In this document: piece by piece, positions 47,843 through 60,922 of the stretch | Position numbering within the stretch: the first letter of the stretch is position 1 | Layout of the letters: every line of letters begins with the position of its first letter | The notes under the pieces: generated by a model | What the model saw: only the letters and a program-made list of their open reading frames with translations | The model's database searches: none | What the model was told of the DNA's origin: nothing | Translations under genes and position numbers: made by a program | Assembly (NCBI GenBank): GCA_014843695.1 | Contig: CM026401.1 | Span: 26,681,978-26,745,977, forward strand | Length of the DNA stretch: 64,000 nt | Direction of reading: 5' to 3' | From: Archivesica marissinica | Taxonomy: Eukaryota > Mollusca > Bivalvia > Venerida > Vesicomyidae

Positions 47843-50800
47843 ATAGTAACATATACATATTATAGCCACCCATATGTATATATAGTAACATATACATATT
47901 ATAACCACCCATATGTATATATAGTAACATATACATATTATAACCACCCATATGTATATATAGTAACATATACACATTATAACCACCCATATGTATATAT
48001 AGTAACATATACATATTATAACCACACATATGTATATATAGTAACATACTTATACATATTATAATCACACATATATATAATAGTAACATATACATATTAT
48101 AACCACACTATGTATAATAGTAACATATACATATTATAACTACACATATGTATAATAGTAACATATACACATTATAACCAAACATATGTATATATAGTAA
48201 CATATACATATTATAACCACACATATGTATATATAGAAACATACTTATACATATTATAATCACACATATGTATAATAGTAACATATACATATTATAACCA
48301 CACATATGTATAATAGTAACATATACATATTATAACCACACATATGTATAATAGTAACATATACATATTATAGCCACACAATATATATATATAGCAACAT
48401 ACTTATGCATATTATAATCACACATATGTATATATAGTAACATATACATATTATAACCACACATATGCATATATAGTAACATATACATATTATAACCACA
48501 CATATGTATATATAGTAACATATACATATTATAACAACACATATGTATATATAGTAACGTACACATACTATAATCACACATATGTATATATAGTAACATA
48601 TACATATTATAGCCACCCATATGTATATATAGTAACATATACATATTATAGCCACACATATGTATATATAGTAACATATACATATTATAACCACACATAT
48701 GTATATATAGTAACATATACATATTATAACCACCCATATGTATATATAGTAACATATACATATTATAACCACACATATGTATATATAGTAACATATACAT
48801 ATTATAACCACACATATGTATATATAGTAACATATACATATTATAACCACCCATATGTATATATAGTAACATATACATATTATAGCCACACATTGTACCA
48901 CACATATGTATATATAGTAACATATACATATTATAACCACACATATGTATATAGTAACATATACATATTATAACCACACATATGTATATATAGTAACATA
49001 TACATATTACCACACATATGTATATATAGTAACTATACATATTAACCACACATATGTATATATAGTAACATATACATATTATAACCACACATATGTATAT
49101 ATAGTAACATATACATATTATAACCACACATATGTATATATAGTAACATATACATATTATAACCACACATATGTATATATAGTAACATATACATATTATA
49201 ACCACACATATGTATATATAGTAACATATACATATTATAACCACACATATGTATATATAGTAACATATACATATTATAGCCACCCATATGTATATATAGT
49301 AACATATACATATTATAGCCACCCATATGTATATATAGTAACATATACATATTATAACCACACATATGTATATATAGTAACATACATATTATACACACCA
49401 ATGTATATATAGAATATACATATATACACCCATTATATATATAGTAACATATACATATTATAAACACCCATATGATATATATAGTAACATATACATATTA
49501 TAACCACCCATATGTATATATAGTAACATATACATATTATAACCACCCATATGTTATATATAGTAACATATACATATTATAGCCACCCATATGTATATAT
49601 ATAGTAACATATACATATTATAACCACACATATGTATATATAGTAACATATACATATTATAACCACCCATATGTATATATAGTAACATATACATATTATA
49701 ACCACCCATATGTATATATAGTAACATATACATATTATAACCACCCATATGTATATATAGTAACATATACATATTATAACCACCCATATGTGTATATATA
49801 GTAACATATACATATTATAACCACCCATATATATATATAGTAACATATACATATTATAGCCACCCATATGTTATATATATAGTAACATATACATATTATA
49901 GCCACCCATATGTATATATAGTAACATATACATATTATAACCACACATATGTATATATAGTAACATATACATATTATAACCACACATATGTATATATATA
50001 GTAACATATACATATTATAACCACCCATATGTATATATATAGTAACATATACATATTATAACCACACATATGTATATATATAGTAACATATACATATTAT
50101 AACCACCCATATGTATATATATAGTAACATATACATATTATAACCACCCATATGTATATATATAGTAACATATACATATTATAACCACCCATATGTATAT
50201 ATATAGTAACATATACATATTATAACCACACATATGTATATATATAGTAACATATACATATTATAACCACCCATATGTATATATAGTAACATATACATAT
50301 TATAACCACCCATATGTTATATATATAGTAACATATACATATTATAACCACCCATATGTATATATATAGTAACATATACATATTATAACCACCCATATGT
50401 ATATATAGTAACATATACAATTATAACCACCATATGTATATATAGCATATACATATTATAACCACCCATATGTATATATAGTAACATATACATATTATAA
50501 CACACATATGTATATATAGTAACAATACATATTATAGCCACCCATATGTATATATAGTAACATATACATATTATAACCACACATATGTATATATAGTAAC
50601 ATATACATATTATAACCACACATATGTATATATAGTAACATATACATATTATAACACACATATGTATATATAGTAACACATATACATATTATAACCACAC
50701 ATATGTATATATAGTAACATATACATATTATAACCACACATATGTATATATAGTAACATATACATATTATAGCACCCATATGTATATATAGTAACATATA

Positions 50801-53800
50801 CATATTATAACCACCCATTGTATATATAGTAACATATACATATTATAACCACACATATGTATATATAGTAACATATACATATTATAACCACACATATGTA
50901 TATATAGTAACATATACATATTATAGCCACACATATGTATATATAGTAACATATGCATATTATAGCCACACATATGAATATATAGTAACATATACATATT
51001 ATAACCACACATATGTATATATAGTAACATATACATATTATAGCCACACATATGTATATATAGTAACATATACATATTATAACCACACATATGTATATAT
51101 AGTAACATATACATATATAACCACCCATATGTATATATAGTAACATATACATATTATAACCACACATATGTATATATAGTAACATATACATAGTATAACC
51201 ACACATATGTATATATAGTAACATATACATATTATACCACCCATGTATATATAGTAACATATACATATTATAACCACCCATATGTATATATAGTAACATA
51301 TACATATTATAACCACACATATGTATATATAGTAACATATACATATTATAACCACACATATGTATATATAGTAACATATACATATTATAACCACACATAT
51401 GTATAATAGTAACATATACATATTATAACCACACATATGTATATATAGCAACATACATATACATATTATAGCCACCCATATGTATATATAGTAACATATA
51501 AATATTATAACACACATATGTATACATAGTAACATCTACATAGTATAAGCCACACATATGTATATATAGTAATACATAACATATTACAGCCACACATATG
51601 TATATATAGTAACATATACATATTATAGCCACCCATATGAATATATAGTAACATATACATATTATAACCACCCCTATGTATATATAGTAACATATAGATA
51701 TTATAGCCACACATATGTATATATAGCTACATACTTATACATATTATAACCACACATATGTATAATAGTAACATATACATATTATAACCACCCATATGTA
51801 TATATAGTAACATATACATATTATAACCACCCATATGTATATATAGTAACATCTACATAGTATAACAACACATATGTATATATAGTAACAGTCATATACA
51901 TATTATAGCCACCCATATGTATATATAGTAACATATATATATTATAGCCACACATATGTATATATAGTAACATATACATATTATAGCCACCCATCTGTAT
52001 ATATAGTAACATATACATATTATATCCACACATATGTATATATAGCAACATACATATACATATTATAGCCACCCATATGTATATATAGTAACATATGCAT
52101 ATTATAATCACACATATGTATATATAGTAACAAATAAATATTATAGCCACCCATATGTATATATAGTAACATATACATATTATAGCCACCCATATGTATA
52201 TATAGTAACATATACATATTATAGCCACCCATATGTATATTAGTAACATATACATATTATAACCACCCATATGTATATATAGTAACATATACATATTATA
52301 ACCACCCATATGTATATATAGTAACATATACATATTATAACCACCCATATGTATATATAGTAACATATACATATTATACCACACATATGTATATATAGTA
52401 ACATATACATATTATAGCCACCCATATGTATATATAGTAACATATACATATTATAACCACACATATGTATATATAGTAACATATACATATTATAGCCACA
52501 CATATGTATATATAGTAACAAATACATATTATAACCACACATATGTATACATAGCAACATACTTATACATAGTATAACCACACATATGTATACTAGTAAC
52601 ATATACATATTATAACCACACATATGTATATATAGTAACATATAGTTACATATACTTATTATAGCCACACATATGTATATATAGTAACATATGCATATTA
52701 TAACCACACATATGTATATATAGTAACATATACATATTATAAGCACACACATTTATATATAGCAACATACATATACATATTATAGCCACCCATATGTATA
52801 TATAGTAACATATAAGTATTATAATCACACATATGTATACATAGTAACATCTACATAGTATACCCACACATATGTATATATTGTAACATACATATACATA
52901 TTATAGCCACCCATTTGTATATATAGTAACATATACATATTATAGCCACACATATATATATATAGTAACATACTTATACATATTATAACCACACATATGT
53001 ATAATAGTAATATATACATATTATAACCACACATATGTATATATAGTAACATATACATATTATAACCACACATATGTATATATAGCAACATATATACATA
53101 TTATAACACACATATGTATATAGTAACATATACATATTATAACCACACATATGTATATATAGTAACATATACATACTATAATCACACATATGTATATATA
53201 GTAACATATACATATTATAACCACACATATGTATATATAGTAACATATATAATATTATAACCACACATGTATATAGTAACATATACATATGATAACCACA
53301 CATATGTATATATAGTAACATATACATAGTATAGCCACACATATGTATATATAGTAACATATACATATTATAACCACACATATGTATACATAGCAACATA
53401 TTTATACATATTTTAACCACACATATGTATACTAGTAACATATACATATTATAACCAAACATATGTATATATAGTAACATATACATATTATAACCACACA
53501 TAAGTATATATTGTAACATATAGTTACATATACTTATTATAGCCACACATATGTATATATAGTAACATATGCATATTATAACCACACATATGTATATATA
53601 GTAACATATACATATTATAAGCACACACATGTATATATAGCAACATAAATATACATATTATAGCCACCCATATGTATATATAGTAACATATAAATATTAT
53701 AATCACACATATGTATACATAGTAACATCTACATAGTATACCCACACATATGTATATATAGTAACATACATATACATATTATAGCCACACGTATGTATAT

Positions 53801-54031
53801 ATAGTAACATATACATATTATAGCCACACGTATGTATATATAGTAACATATACATATTATAGCCACCCATATGAATATATAGTAACATATATATATTATA
53901 ACAACACATATGTATATATAGTAACATATACATATTATAGCCACACATATGTATATATAGCAACATACCTATACAAATTATAATCACACATATGTATATA
54001 TAGTAACATATACATAGTATAACCACCCATA
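47843..54031. repeat. 39-bp satellite, main array, about 6.2 kb
   Basis: The unit is TAACATATACATATTATAAC then CAC(A/C)CATATGTATATATAG, about 158 copies with many small length variants (37-47 bp). Units with CACCCATATG and CACACATATG occur in blocks. A segment near 52.4-52.88 kb recurs near 53.3-53.76 kb at an offset of 878 bp. The 13-residue open frames on both strands (39 = 13 codons) are artefacts. Unit divergence is clearly higher than in the 26-bp array, implying an older or less homogenised array. Confidence 0.96.
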
Positions 54032-54700
54032 ATGCATGCCATTTTAACTTACTTTAAAATGCTTTTCATGAAATTATTTTGTTTTAGTACATATAGACTT
54101 AACATTCATTATATGTGATAAAATGCAAAATGGATTGGGCAAAAATTCTAGCAACATTATTAAACTGCCCTCCCCATGACATTATTAAGAATGTATTAAG
54201 TAAATATTAAATTTATTATTATTTATATAAATAAAATTATTTTATTATATAGATTAATATTCCGAACGCTAAAATATATAACCAATGGGACTTTAATTTA
54301 CAGCTGTAATTGTATATCATAACATTAAACTACTAGTAAATAGTGGAGTACTTATGATCTTAACACACATGCACATAGTTTAATGGCCCACACTGTAATG
54401 AGAATGTATCCTGAATATATTGACATGAGTTGATAGTCCGAAGTCCAAAAACATGATATATGCTTATTAATAATAAAACCTGTACATAATCACCTGCTGA
54501 AGGTATACAACTTCCAACATATGGACATTCTTGCTCGAAAGCGAAATTAGCAAGACATAGCCTTTGGAAGGTGTTGATATAGGTTAATAATCCTAAATAT
54601 AAACTATATAAATTATAAACACATGAAATATCACCAATTAAGCACATACATTACATATATTATGTCATACAAAATATCACTACATATTATTCAATTTACG
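54032..54700. other. AT-rich DNA, likely LINE 3' flank
   Basis: Very AT-rich, without a recognised gene. It would include the 3' UTR of the minus-strand LINE relic to its right. Confidence 0.35.
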
Positions 54701-56425
54701 TATTTCAAAGGCTTTATAAATAAAAACACTCAATTTTCTAATTGTCTCATCATTTCTACATGTAAATAACTCTTTTAACTTAAAATATATTTGGTCTATT
54801 CCAGAAATACTTATTGATATATTTAAGTCTTATGTCTTTATATATCGAACATTCTAGTAATAAATGGTATTCATCTTCTAAAATATGACATTCTGAACAT
54901 GTCCTATCATTTAACGGTATACTATGTGGTTTGTGCCACCTTCCCGATTCCACAGCTAAAGTATGCGAAGATAAATCGTGACATAGTATTACGATATTTA
55001 CATATGTTAATACTTTCAAAATATTCTTGAAAAGCAAAATTTATAACAATTTCTCGATACAAATGGATCTACGTGACTCTACAAGTATACTATGCCAATT
55101 GTGTACGAATGTATCATTTAATCTTTGTCTAAGTATAATATTTAAAAATACTTTATCATTTCCAACCGATTGTGCTCTCCATGCTCCATAAAATCCTAGA
55201 TCCGACAGCAATCTTTTTATACGTATAACCCAATACGTTTTATTTGGATGTAACTCTGCATCCAATATGAGAATGTCATATACAAGTGTAACATATTACA
55301 GACTTTCGCAGTGTAATATTTGCAACCAATATTGTACAATTCTAAAATATATATAAACAATCAGCTGTCTCCTACCTAATACTCCATATACAAAATCATT
55401 CTGTGTGCAGCGTTTTACATTTAACAATTTTTACAATAGAGAGTTCGATGTTATTGGCCGAATGAAATCCTCATACCTCACAGCTAGGGTTGAGGATAGG
55501 TAAAACAAGTTTATCAAATATTTGAAGTCTATGTTTAATACTAAGATCAAAATAATTAAATAAATAACTATTTAATTTAAAAATTGCTTTCTGAGCTTGA
55601 CCTGCCAATGTTATTTGTGTTTCATGAAATGAGCCGCCCTGAGTAAAAACTATTCCTAGATATTTAAATGATTTTATAATTTCTATAAGCTGACCATTAT
55701 ATTTAAAACTAAGATTTCTGGGTAACATACTAGTTTTTCGAAATACCATAACCATCGTTTTCTCCACGTTTACTTTTAGCTTCCATCTTTCACAATATTC
55801 TACCAATATATCAAAACCATTATTTAAGCCACCCGCTGTTTCTGATAAAATGACAATATCGCCTGCATACAATAATATAAGCAGCTGTGTCATATACATA
55901 TCAATAGCTTTATACCCATGTAGTATAAAATGGCCTACTATATCATTTAAAAACATAGAAAATAGAAAGGGTGATATACATTCACCCTGTCGTACCCCAA
56001 GCATACAAGGAAACTCATAACTTAATGTATTATATTGTTTAACTTTAGAATTTATACTACTGTACATAGATATAATAATTCTCAATATTTTACCTCTAAT
56101 ACCTAATATAATAAGTGTCATACATTAGCACGCACAGAATAGTCAAAAGCTTTGCTACAATCAACCATCCATGTATACAATTTCTTTCCATTATTGATCA
56201 TATGTGTAATAAGTCCATGAAATACAAAAATGTTATCCACAGTACTCGTGTGGGTTCTGAAACCAGCTTGTGCCTCAATATATACGTTGTAATATTCAGC
56301 CCAATTGTTAAGTATGTTATTAATAATTCTGTTTACAGTTTACCGAGCAAAGTAATACCTCTGCAATTGTTTGGGTCATTTTTGCTACCCTTCGTGTGCA
56401 ATACGCATGCAAGGTTTAATGAGTT
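54701..56425 (-). pseudogene. LINE reverse transcriptase relic with mutated active site (YAGD)
   Basis: Reading leftwards from about 56425: KGSKNDPNNCRGITLLGKL, then WAEYYNVYIEAQAGFR, then STVDNIF and KKLYTWMVDCSKAFDYSV, all typical RT blocks. The long frame from 56121 continues with GVRQGECISPFLFSMFLNDI and the catalytic box LLYAGDIVIL. Codon 55861-55863 encodes Gly where the second position of YADD should be Asp (GAC to GGC is one change), so polymerase activity is lost. The C-terminal parts (55041-55265 and 54780-55037) contain the RTCSECH...DEYHLLLEC knuckle. There are frameshifts at about 56350, 56122 and 55040. No endonuclease is seen, so the copy is 5'-truncated. It lies antisense inside the predicted Ig-gene intron. 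Confidence 0.85.
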
Positions 56426-56473
56426 TAAGCTTACACTTAAGGCTGAAGATGTAATAGACAGTGACATGTTGGC

Positions 56474-56710
56474 AATATGCATACTAACGATCAGTATTGT
56501 ATGAACTGGAAGATATGCATACTAACGATCAGTATTGTATGAACTGGAAGATATGCAAACTAACGATCAGTATTGTATGAACTGGAAGATATGCATACTA
56601 ACGATCCGTATTGTATGAACTGGAAGATATGCATACTAACGATCAGTATTGTATGAACTGGAAGATATGCATACTAACGATCAGTATTGTATGAACTGGA
56701 AGATATGCAA
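56474..56710. repeat. 38-bp tandem array, about 6 copies
   Basis: GATATGCATACTAACGATCA then GTATTGTATGAACTGGAA, period 38 bp. It is unrelated to the 38-bp satellite at 15.2-21.1 kb. It abuts the 75-bp array directly, and the junction shares the word ACTAAC/AAACAACGG. Confidence 0.95.
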
Positions 56711-57870
56711 ACAACGGCCACATTCCCCGCGGATACATCCATTGTTGCATGACCTCCACACGTACGATTCACGTCTACCATACTAACAACGGTCACGCTC
56801 CACACGGATACATCCATTGTTGCATGACCTCGACATGTACGATTCACGTCTACCATACTAACAACGGTCACGCTCCACACCGATACATCCATTGTTGCAT
56901 GACCTCCACATGTACGATTCACGTCTACCATACTAACAACGGCCAAACTCCACACGGATACATCCATTGTTGCATGACCTCGACATGTACGATTCATGTC
57001 TACCATACTAACAACGGCCAAACTCCCCGCGGATACATCCATTGTTGCATAACCTCCACATGTACGATTCACGTCTACCATACTAACAACGGTCACGCTC
57101 CACACGGATACATCCATTGTTGCATGACCTCGACATGTACGATTCACGTCTACCATACTAACAACGGTCACGCTCCACACCGATACATCCATTGTTGCAT
57201 GACCTCCACATGTACGATTCACGTCTACCATACTAACAACGGCCAAACTCCACACGGATACATCCATTGTTGCATGACCTCGACATGTACGATTCATGTC
57301 TACCATACTAACAACGGCCAAACTCCCCGCGGATACATCCATTGTTGCATAACCTCCACATGTACGATTCACGTCTACCATACTAACAACGGTCACGCTC
57401 CACACGGATACATCCATTGTTGCATGACCTCGACATGTACGATTCACGTCTACCATACTAACAACGGTCACGCTCCACACCGATACATCCATTGTTGCAT
57501 GACCTCCACATGTACGATTCGCGTCTACCATACTAACAACGGTCACGCACCACACGGATACATCCATTGTTGCATGACCTCCACATGTACGATTCACGTC
57601 TACCATACTAACAACGGTCACGTTCCACACGGATACATTCATTGTTGCATGACCTCCACATGTACGATTCACGTCTACCATACTAACAACGGTCACGCTC
57701 CACACGGATACATCCATTGTTGCATGACCTCCACATGTACGATTCACGTCTACCATACTAACAACGGTCACGCTCCACACGGATACATCCATTGTTGCAT
57801 GACCTCCACATGTACGATTCACGTCTACCATACTAACAACGGTCACGTTCCACACGGATACATCCATTGC
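56711..57870. repeat. 75-bp minisatellite, about 15.5 copies, open on both strands
   Basis: Each unit contains GGATACATCCATTGTTGCAT, GACCTCCACATGTACGATTC and ACGTCTACCATACTAACAAC. Because 75 bp is 25 codons and units lack stops, a plus frame of 380 codons (MTSTCTIHVYHTNNGHAPHG...) and a minus frame of 397 codons (MDVSVWSVTVVSMVDVNRTC...) both stay open. A 300-bp higher-order unit (4 monomers) is duplicated: 56881-57180 equals 57181-57480 almost exactly. Neither frame has a flanking exon context, and the region lies in the predicted intron, so I call it a minisatellite. Confidence 0.9.
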
Positions 57871-58258
57871 GGCTTGACAAGTACCACTTAAATCCAGACG
57901 GTTTGAAATACTGAAATGGAATACATTTAAGCATTAATGCGCAACTAAGAACTGTTAAACAATCAGTAGAGATATAGTAATGGTTGTATGTGTTTAAGTA
58001 GATAATGCGACAAATACAGTGGAGTTCCATATTACACATACGTGTTTATAACAGAGCTGTGCTATGTTGTATATACTGTGTCACAGTGATGAGCTATTGA
58101 ATACGAATACATATATACGTCATGATTATAAAATTAAGCGTGGGATACGTACGGCATATGTTTCTTTAAATTTTATGAATGTAAAGCATAATTATACCAA
58201 ACGTAACATTCATTTCCATAATACACAACAACAGCCTCTATTGTATATTTTGATATAG
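57871..58258. other. intron 3' end
   Basis: AT-rich DNA leading to the acceptor TATATTTTGATATAG at 58258. No other feature seen. Confidence 0.4.
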
Positions 58259-58404
58259 AATACATATAGACCAGTCGTTTTCTAGCCGCTTCCTAAAATT
58301 CCTTATCAAGAAGGTGACTGTCATTGATGAAGGAATATATGCATGTCGTGGTTGGCTTGGGCATGGGCGCGGCTGGGATATCCGAACAATACGACTGCTT
58401 GTAG
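58259..58404 (+). CDS. Ig-like domain, 3' half exon
   Basis: The acceptor ...GATATAG ends at 58258. The donor CTTGTAG|gtaagc at 58405 is strong. The frame reads RIHIDQSFSSRFLKFLIKK, then VTVIDEGIYACRGW, then WDIRTIRLLV. L-x-I-x-x-V-x-x-x-DEG-x-Y-x-C followed by a terminal I-x-L-x-V strand is the second half of an Ig domain: strands D-E-F with the F-strand Cys, and strand G. The 146-nt exon enters in phase 2 and leaves in phase 1. The incoming phase fits the 45258-45492 exon, and the outgoing single G completes GAT at the start of the 59949 exon. The product part is extracellular. No other Ig repeat was found nearby. Confidence 0.7.
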
Positions 58405-59051
58405 GTAAGCCACACTGATTCATTTCATTAACTGCATTAACAGTATTTTAGCATGAAAGACAAAACCAGCATATTTAAGAAATATTCTGCGATATACCAC
58501 GGTTGATACTTATTATTTCGATTCTAACACGACTTACTTCTAATAATTTTAGACGCGAATCAAAGGAGTATTTTCTTCAAACGCCGTGCATTTGGCTTTC
58601 GAAATTTCCTCCCGCGTAAGGGGTGATGACGTTATTTTTTATGGAAAATATCAATCTAGTGCATAAATGAACAAAAGGTATAACTGATCAATAATTTTAT
58701 TTATTTTGTCAAATAAAACTGTACAGACTAGTAACTGAAACGTTACTTAACAGACAAACAAGACGGACAAGAGATTATCTGATTCTAAAACTAGCTCACT
58801 TCCGCGAATTCGCACGGTTGTATTTACAAACATCACGTGACTTTCATTCATAAAACTTTACACGCATTGTATAAATAGAATAGCCAAAACACGGTGCGCG
58901 CGCAGCATAGTTCAAGGTAGGTATATCGCAGAATAACCCGAGGTAGATTTTACTCTATAAGTATGTATGTTATTAGCTGCGTCATGTTAGAATAAGAAAT
59001 AAATATTAGTCAATTCCTGAAGTTAAAGCAATACCACATATTAAGATGCAA
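58405..59051. other. intron, no further feature
   Basis: AT-rich unique DNA between the Ig exon and the 60-bp array. No extra exon is needed, because the phases of the flanking exons already match. Confidence 0.4.
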
Positions 59052-59555
59052 ATGCATAGACGTGATTCGAACTTGCATATTATATTATATCAAATCTCAG
59101 TAAGTACTGCGAATGCATAGACGTCCGGGATTCGAACTTGCATATCATATTATATCATATCTCAGTAAGTACTGCGAATGCATAGACGTCCGGGATTCGA
59201 ACTCGCATATTATATCATATCTCAGTAAGTACTGCGAATGCATAGACGTCCGGGATTCGAACTCGCATATTATATCATATCTCAGTAAGTACTGCGAATG
59301 CATAGACGTCCGGGATTCGAACTCGCATATTATATCATATCTCAGTACGTACTGCGAATGCATAGATGTCCGGGATTCGAACTCGCATATCATATTATAT
59401 CATATCTCAGTAAGTACTGCGAATGCATAGACGTCCGGGATTCGAACTTGCATATCATATTATATCATATCTCAGTAAGTACTGCGAATGCATAGACGTC
59501 CGGGATTCGAACTTGCATATCATATTATATCATATCTCAGTAAGTACTGCGAATG
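59052..59555. repeat. 60-bp tandem array carrying a tRNA B-box-like motif, about 8 copies
   Basis: The unit is CATAGACGTCCGGGATTCGA then ACTCGCATATTATATCATAT and CTCAGTAAGTACTGCGAATG. Some units carry an extra CATATCATAT and are about 70 bp. On the minus strand each unit contains GAGTTCGAATCCCGG, which fits the Pol III B box GGTTCGANNCC at all but the first base. The array may have grown from a SINE or tRNA fragment. Confidence 0.9.
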
Positions 59556-59948
59556 AGTCAATGTGCTTTCTTGTTCAACGTGTGATCATTTTGGAATAGT
59601 GTGATATGAAAACACCTCACCCTCACCTGATGGGCTGTGATGTAGACTATCATACGCGGCCACTATTATCAAAACATTACCCAAGTCCATCCCACATACA
59701 TATTGTATATAGCACATGACCGATGAATGCGTACATTGTATTAAAGGAAACTTAAGCAAGTAATGGGTACTCATTTGTAGTTGTCATGTTATTGGACTCA
59801 TTTTTATTATTTATATGCAAATAACAATGCCTTATAGACTAGACCAATTTTATGATAAAGTGCTAGGTGCAAATCGTAGTACAATTGGTACTACAATTAT
59901 TCGTATGCTAGCATGTACCAACTAATAATTTGGCAATGCTATACATAG
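59556..59948. other. intron 3' part
   Basis: It ends with ACCAACTAATAATTTGG (branch-point-like ACTAAT) and the acceptor GCTATACATAG at 59948. No other feature. Confidence 0.35.
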
Positions 59949-60155
59949 ATCATGTGGATGTGCTGACGTCACACGCAATGACCAATGTATCTACACCATC
60001 TACGTCTACAGTTGTAACCATACCGGAGAGTGTAGCTACATCAGAAATAACAACAGAAACAACAACTGAGAGTGTGGTTATCCCTGAAACAACAACAGAA
60101 AGCACACCGGGGAATGTAGTTACCTCAGTGATAACATCGGATATAACAACAGCAG
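59949..60155 (+). CDS. Thr/Ser-rich stalk exon
   Basis: The frame DHVDVLTSHAMTNVSTPSTS, then SEITTETTTESVVIPETTTE, then GNVVTSVITSDITTA is strongly biased to Thr, Ser, Val and Glu, like an O-glycosylated mucin-type spacer. The 207-nt exon enters in phase 1 (the G carried from the Ig exon completes GAT) and leaves in phase 1 (GCAG|gtctgc at 60156), fitting the LDLa exon that follows. One N-glycosylation sequon (NVS) is visible. The donor is not ideal after GT and the acceptor has a poor pyrimidine tract, so the borders are less certain than the composition. In the protein this would be an extended linker between the Ig and LDLa modules. Confidence 0.55.
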
Positions 60156-60279
60156 GTCTGCAATATAAAGCAGAGATACTAGTGTTATTATTCATGTAAT
60201 TTATTAATCGGCTGGGACCAAACATTGATAGATACAAATTGTTACAAATGCTTATTTGAACAAACATAGATACAGGAGG

Positions 60280-60527
60280 TATTTTTATGTTTATATATCG
60301 ACGCTACCGGTTGCCCATGAGCGGCTGGCAGTTTACCTAACACAATCTTTCCTGGGCAGGCTCCATCGTAACCAGTACTTGGTGCACCAATCTCATAAGA
60401 AACTGCCAACCTTTTAATATAAACAGACACGGTTTGAGCGGGGCTCGAACCCGTGATCATGATTGATAATAGGTTACAGTGGTACATACGTCAGCGACCT
60501 CAACCACTCGACCACGGGGGCGGTTAC
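60280..60527 (-). mobile_element. chimeric SINE (family B): Ser/Leu-type tRNA head with family A tail
   Basis: On the minus strand the head has GTGGTCGAGTGGTTGAGGTC (type-2 tRNA A-box region) and CGGGTTCGAGCCCCGCTC (perfect B box). The middle (TTGGCAGTTTCTTATGAGAT and so on) is unlike family A. The end GGGCAACCGGTAGCGTCGAT then ATAAACATAAAA is the family A tail. A weak CAAACAT repeat on both sides may be a short target-site duplication. It lies in the intron between the stalk and LDLa exons. Confidence 0.75.
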
Positions 60528-60616
60528 TCAAACATCATACCGTTCTGTCGGACGTACCAACCCCTCAGATATGTGACGTAACCAGTCTGTTACGTGGGTA
60601 TGAAGCTATCTTATGT

Positions 60617-60905
60617 GTGTGTTTTACGTTTATGTATCGTCGCTACCGGTTGCCCATATGAGCGACGCCTCCTGAAGAGGTTAGTCATTTTAGATTTTTG
60701 GAGGATAGTGCATGATACTGACAGAGACCCATTCCAGAGTCTCATCTGGTTCGTTTACGTGCACGGTGTAAAGCACCGACACGAGACCTCGGTTTAACGT
60801 CCCATCTGAAAGACTGGTAATTTTATTAGGGTCAGACGGGGGATGGAACCTGTGATCCCTGGATTACCAGTCCAGTGTGTTACTACTGGACTACAGATCC
60901 GTCTG
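60617..60905 (-). mobile_element. SINE family A, copy 4, with imperfect target-site duplication
   Basis: Full-length copy in reverse orientation. The flanks GAAGCTATCTTATGT (60602-60616) and GAAAGCTATCGTATGT (about 60907-60922) are an imperfect duplication. It is intronic to the Ig-LDLa gene. Confidence 0.9.
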
Positions 60906-60922
60906 TGAAAGCTATCGTATGT

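Larger units (their letters stand above)
45493..58258 (+). other. predicted 12.8-kb intron splitting the Ig domain
   Basis: It is bounded by AACAG|gtattc and by TATATTTTGATATAG|A. It holds a LINE tail, a SINE, a 39-bp satellite with a MITE, a LINE RT relic and two minisatellites. The acceptor lacks a strong pyrimidine tract, which is the weakest point of the model. Confidence 0.45.

Noticed and set aside
56674..57891. A 397-residue repeat protein (MDVSVWSV type) or its plus-strand counterpart of 380 residues
   Set aside because: Both strands are open equally, the array has minisatellite higher-order duplications, and the region lies between two halves of an Ig domain. Kept only as a finding to test.
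58261..58423. Minus-strand 61-codon frame over the Ig exon
   Set aside because: It is a shadow of the plus-strand Ig exon, which has the conserved Cys motif and a strong splice donor.
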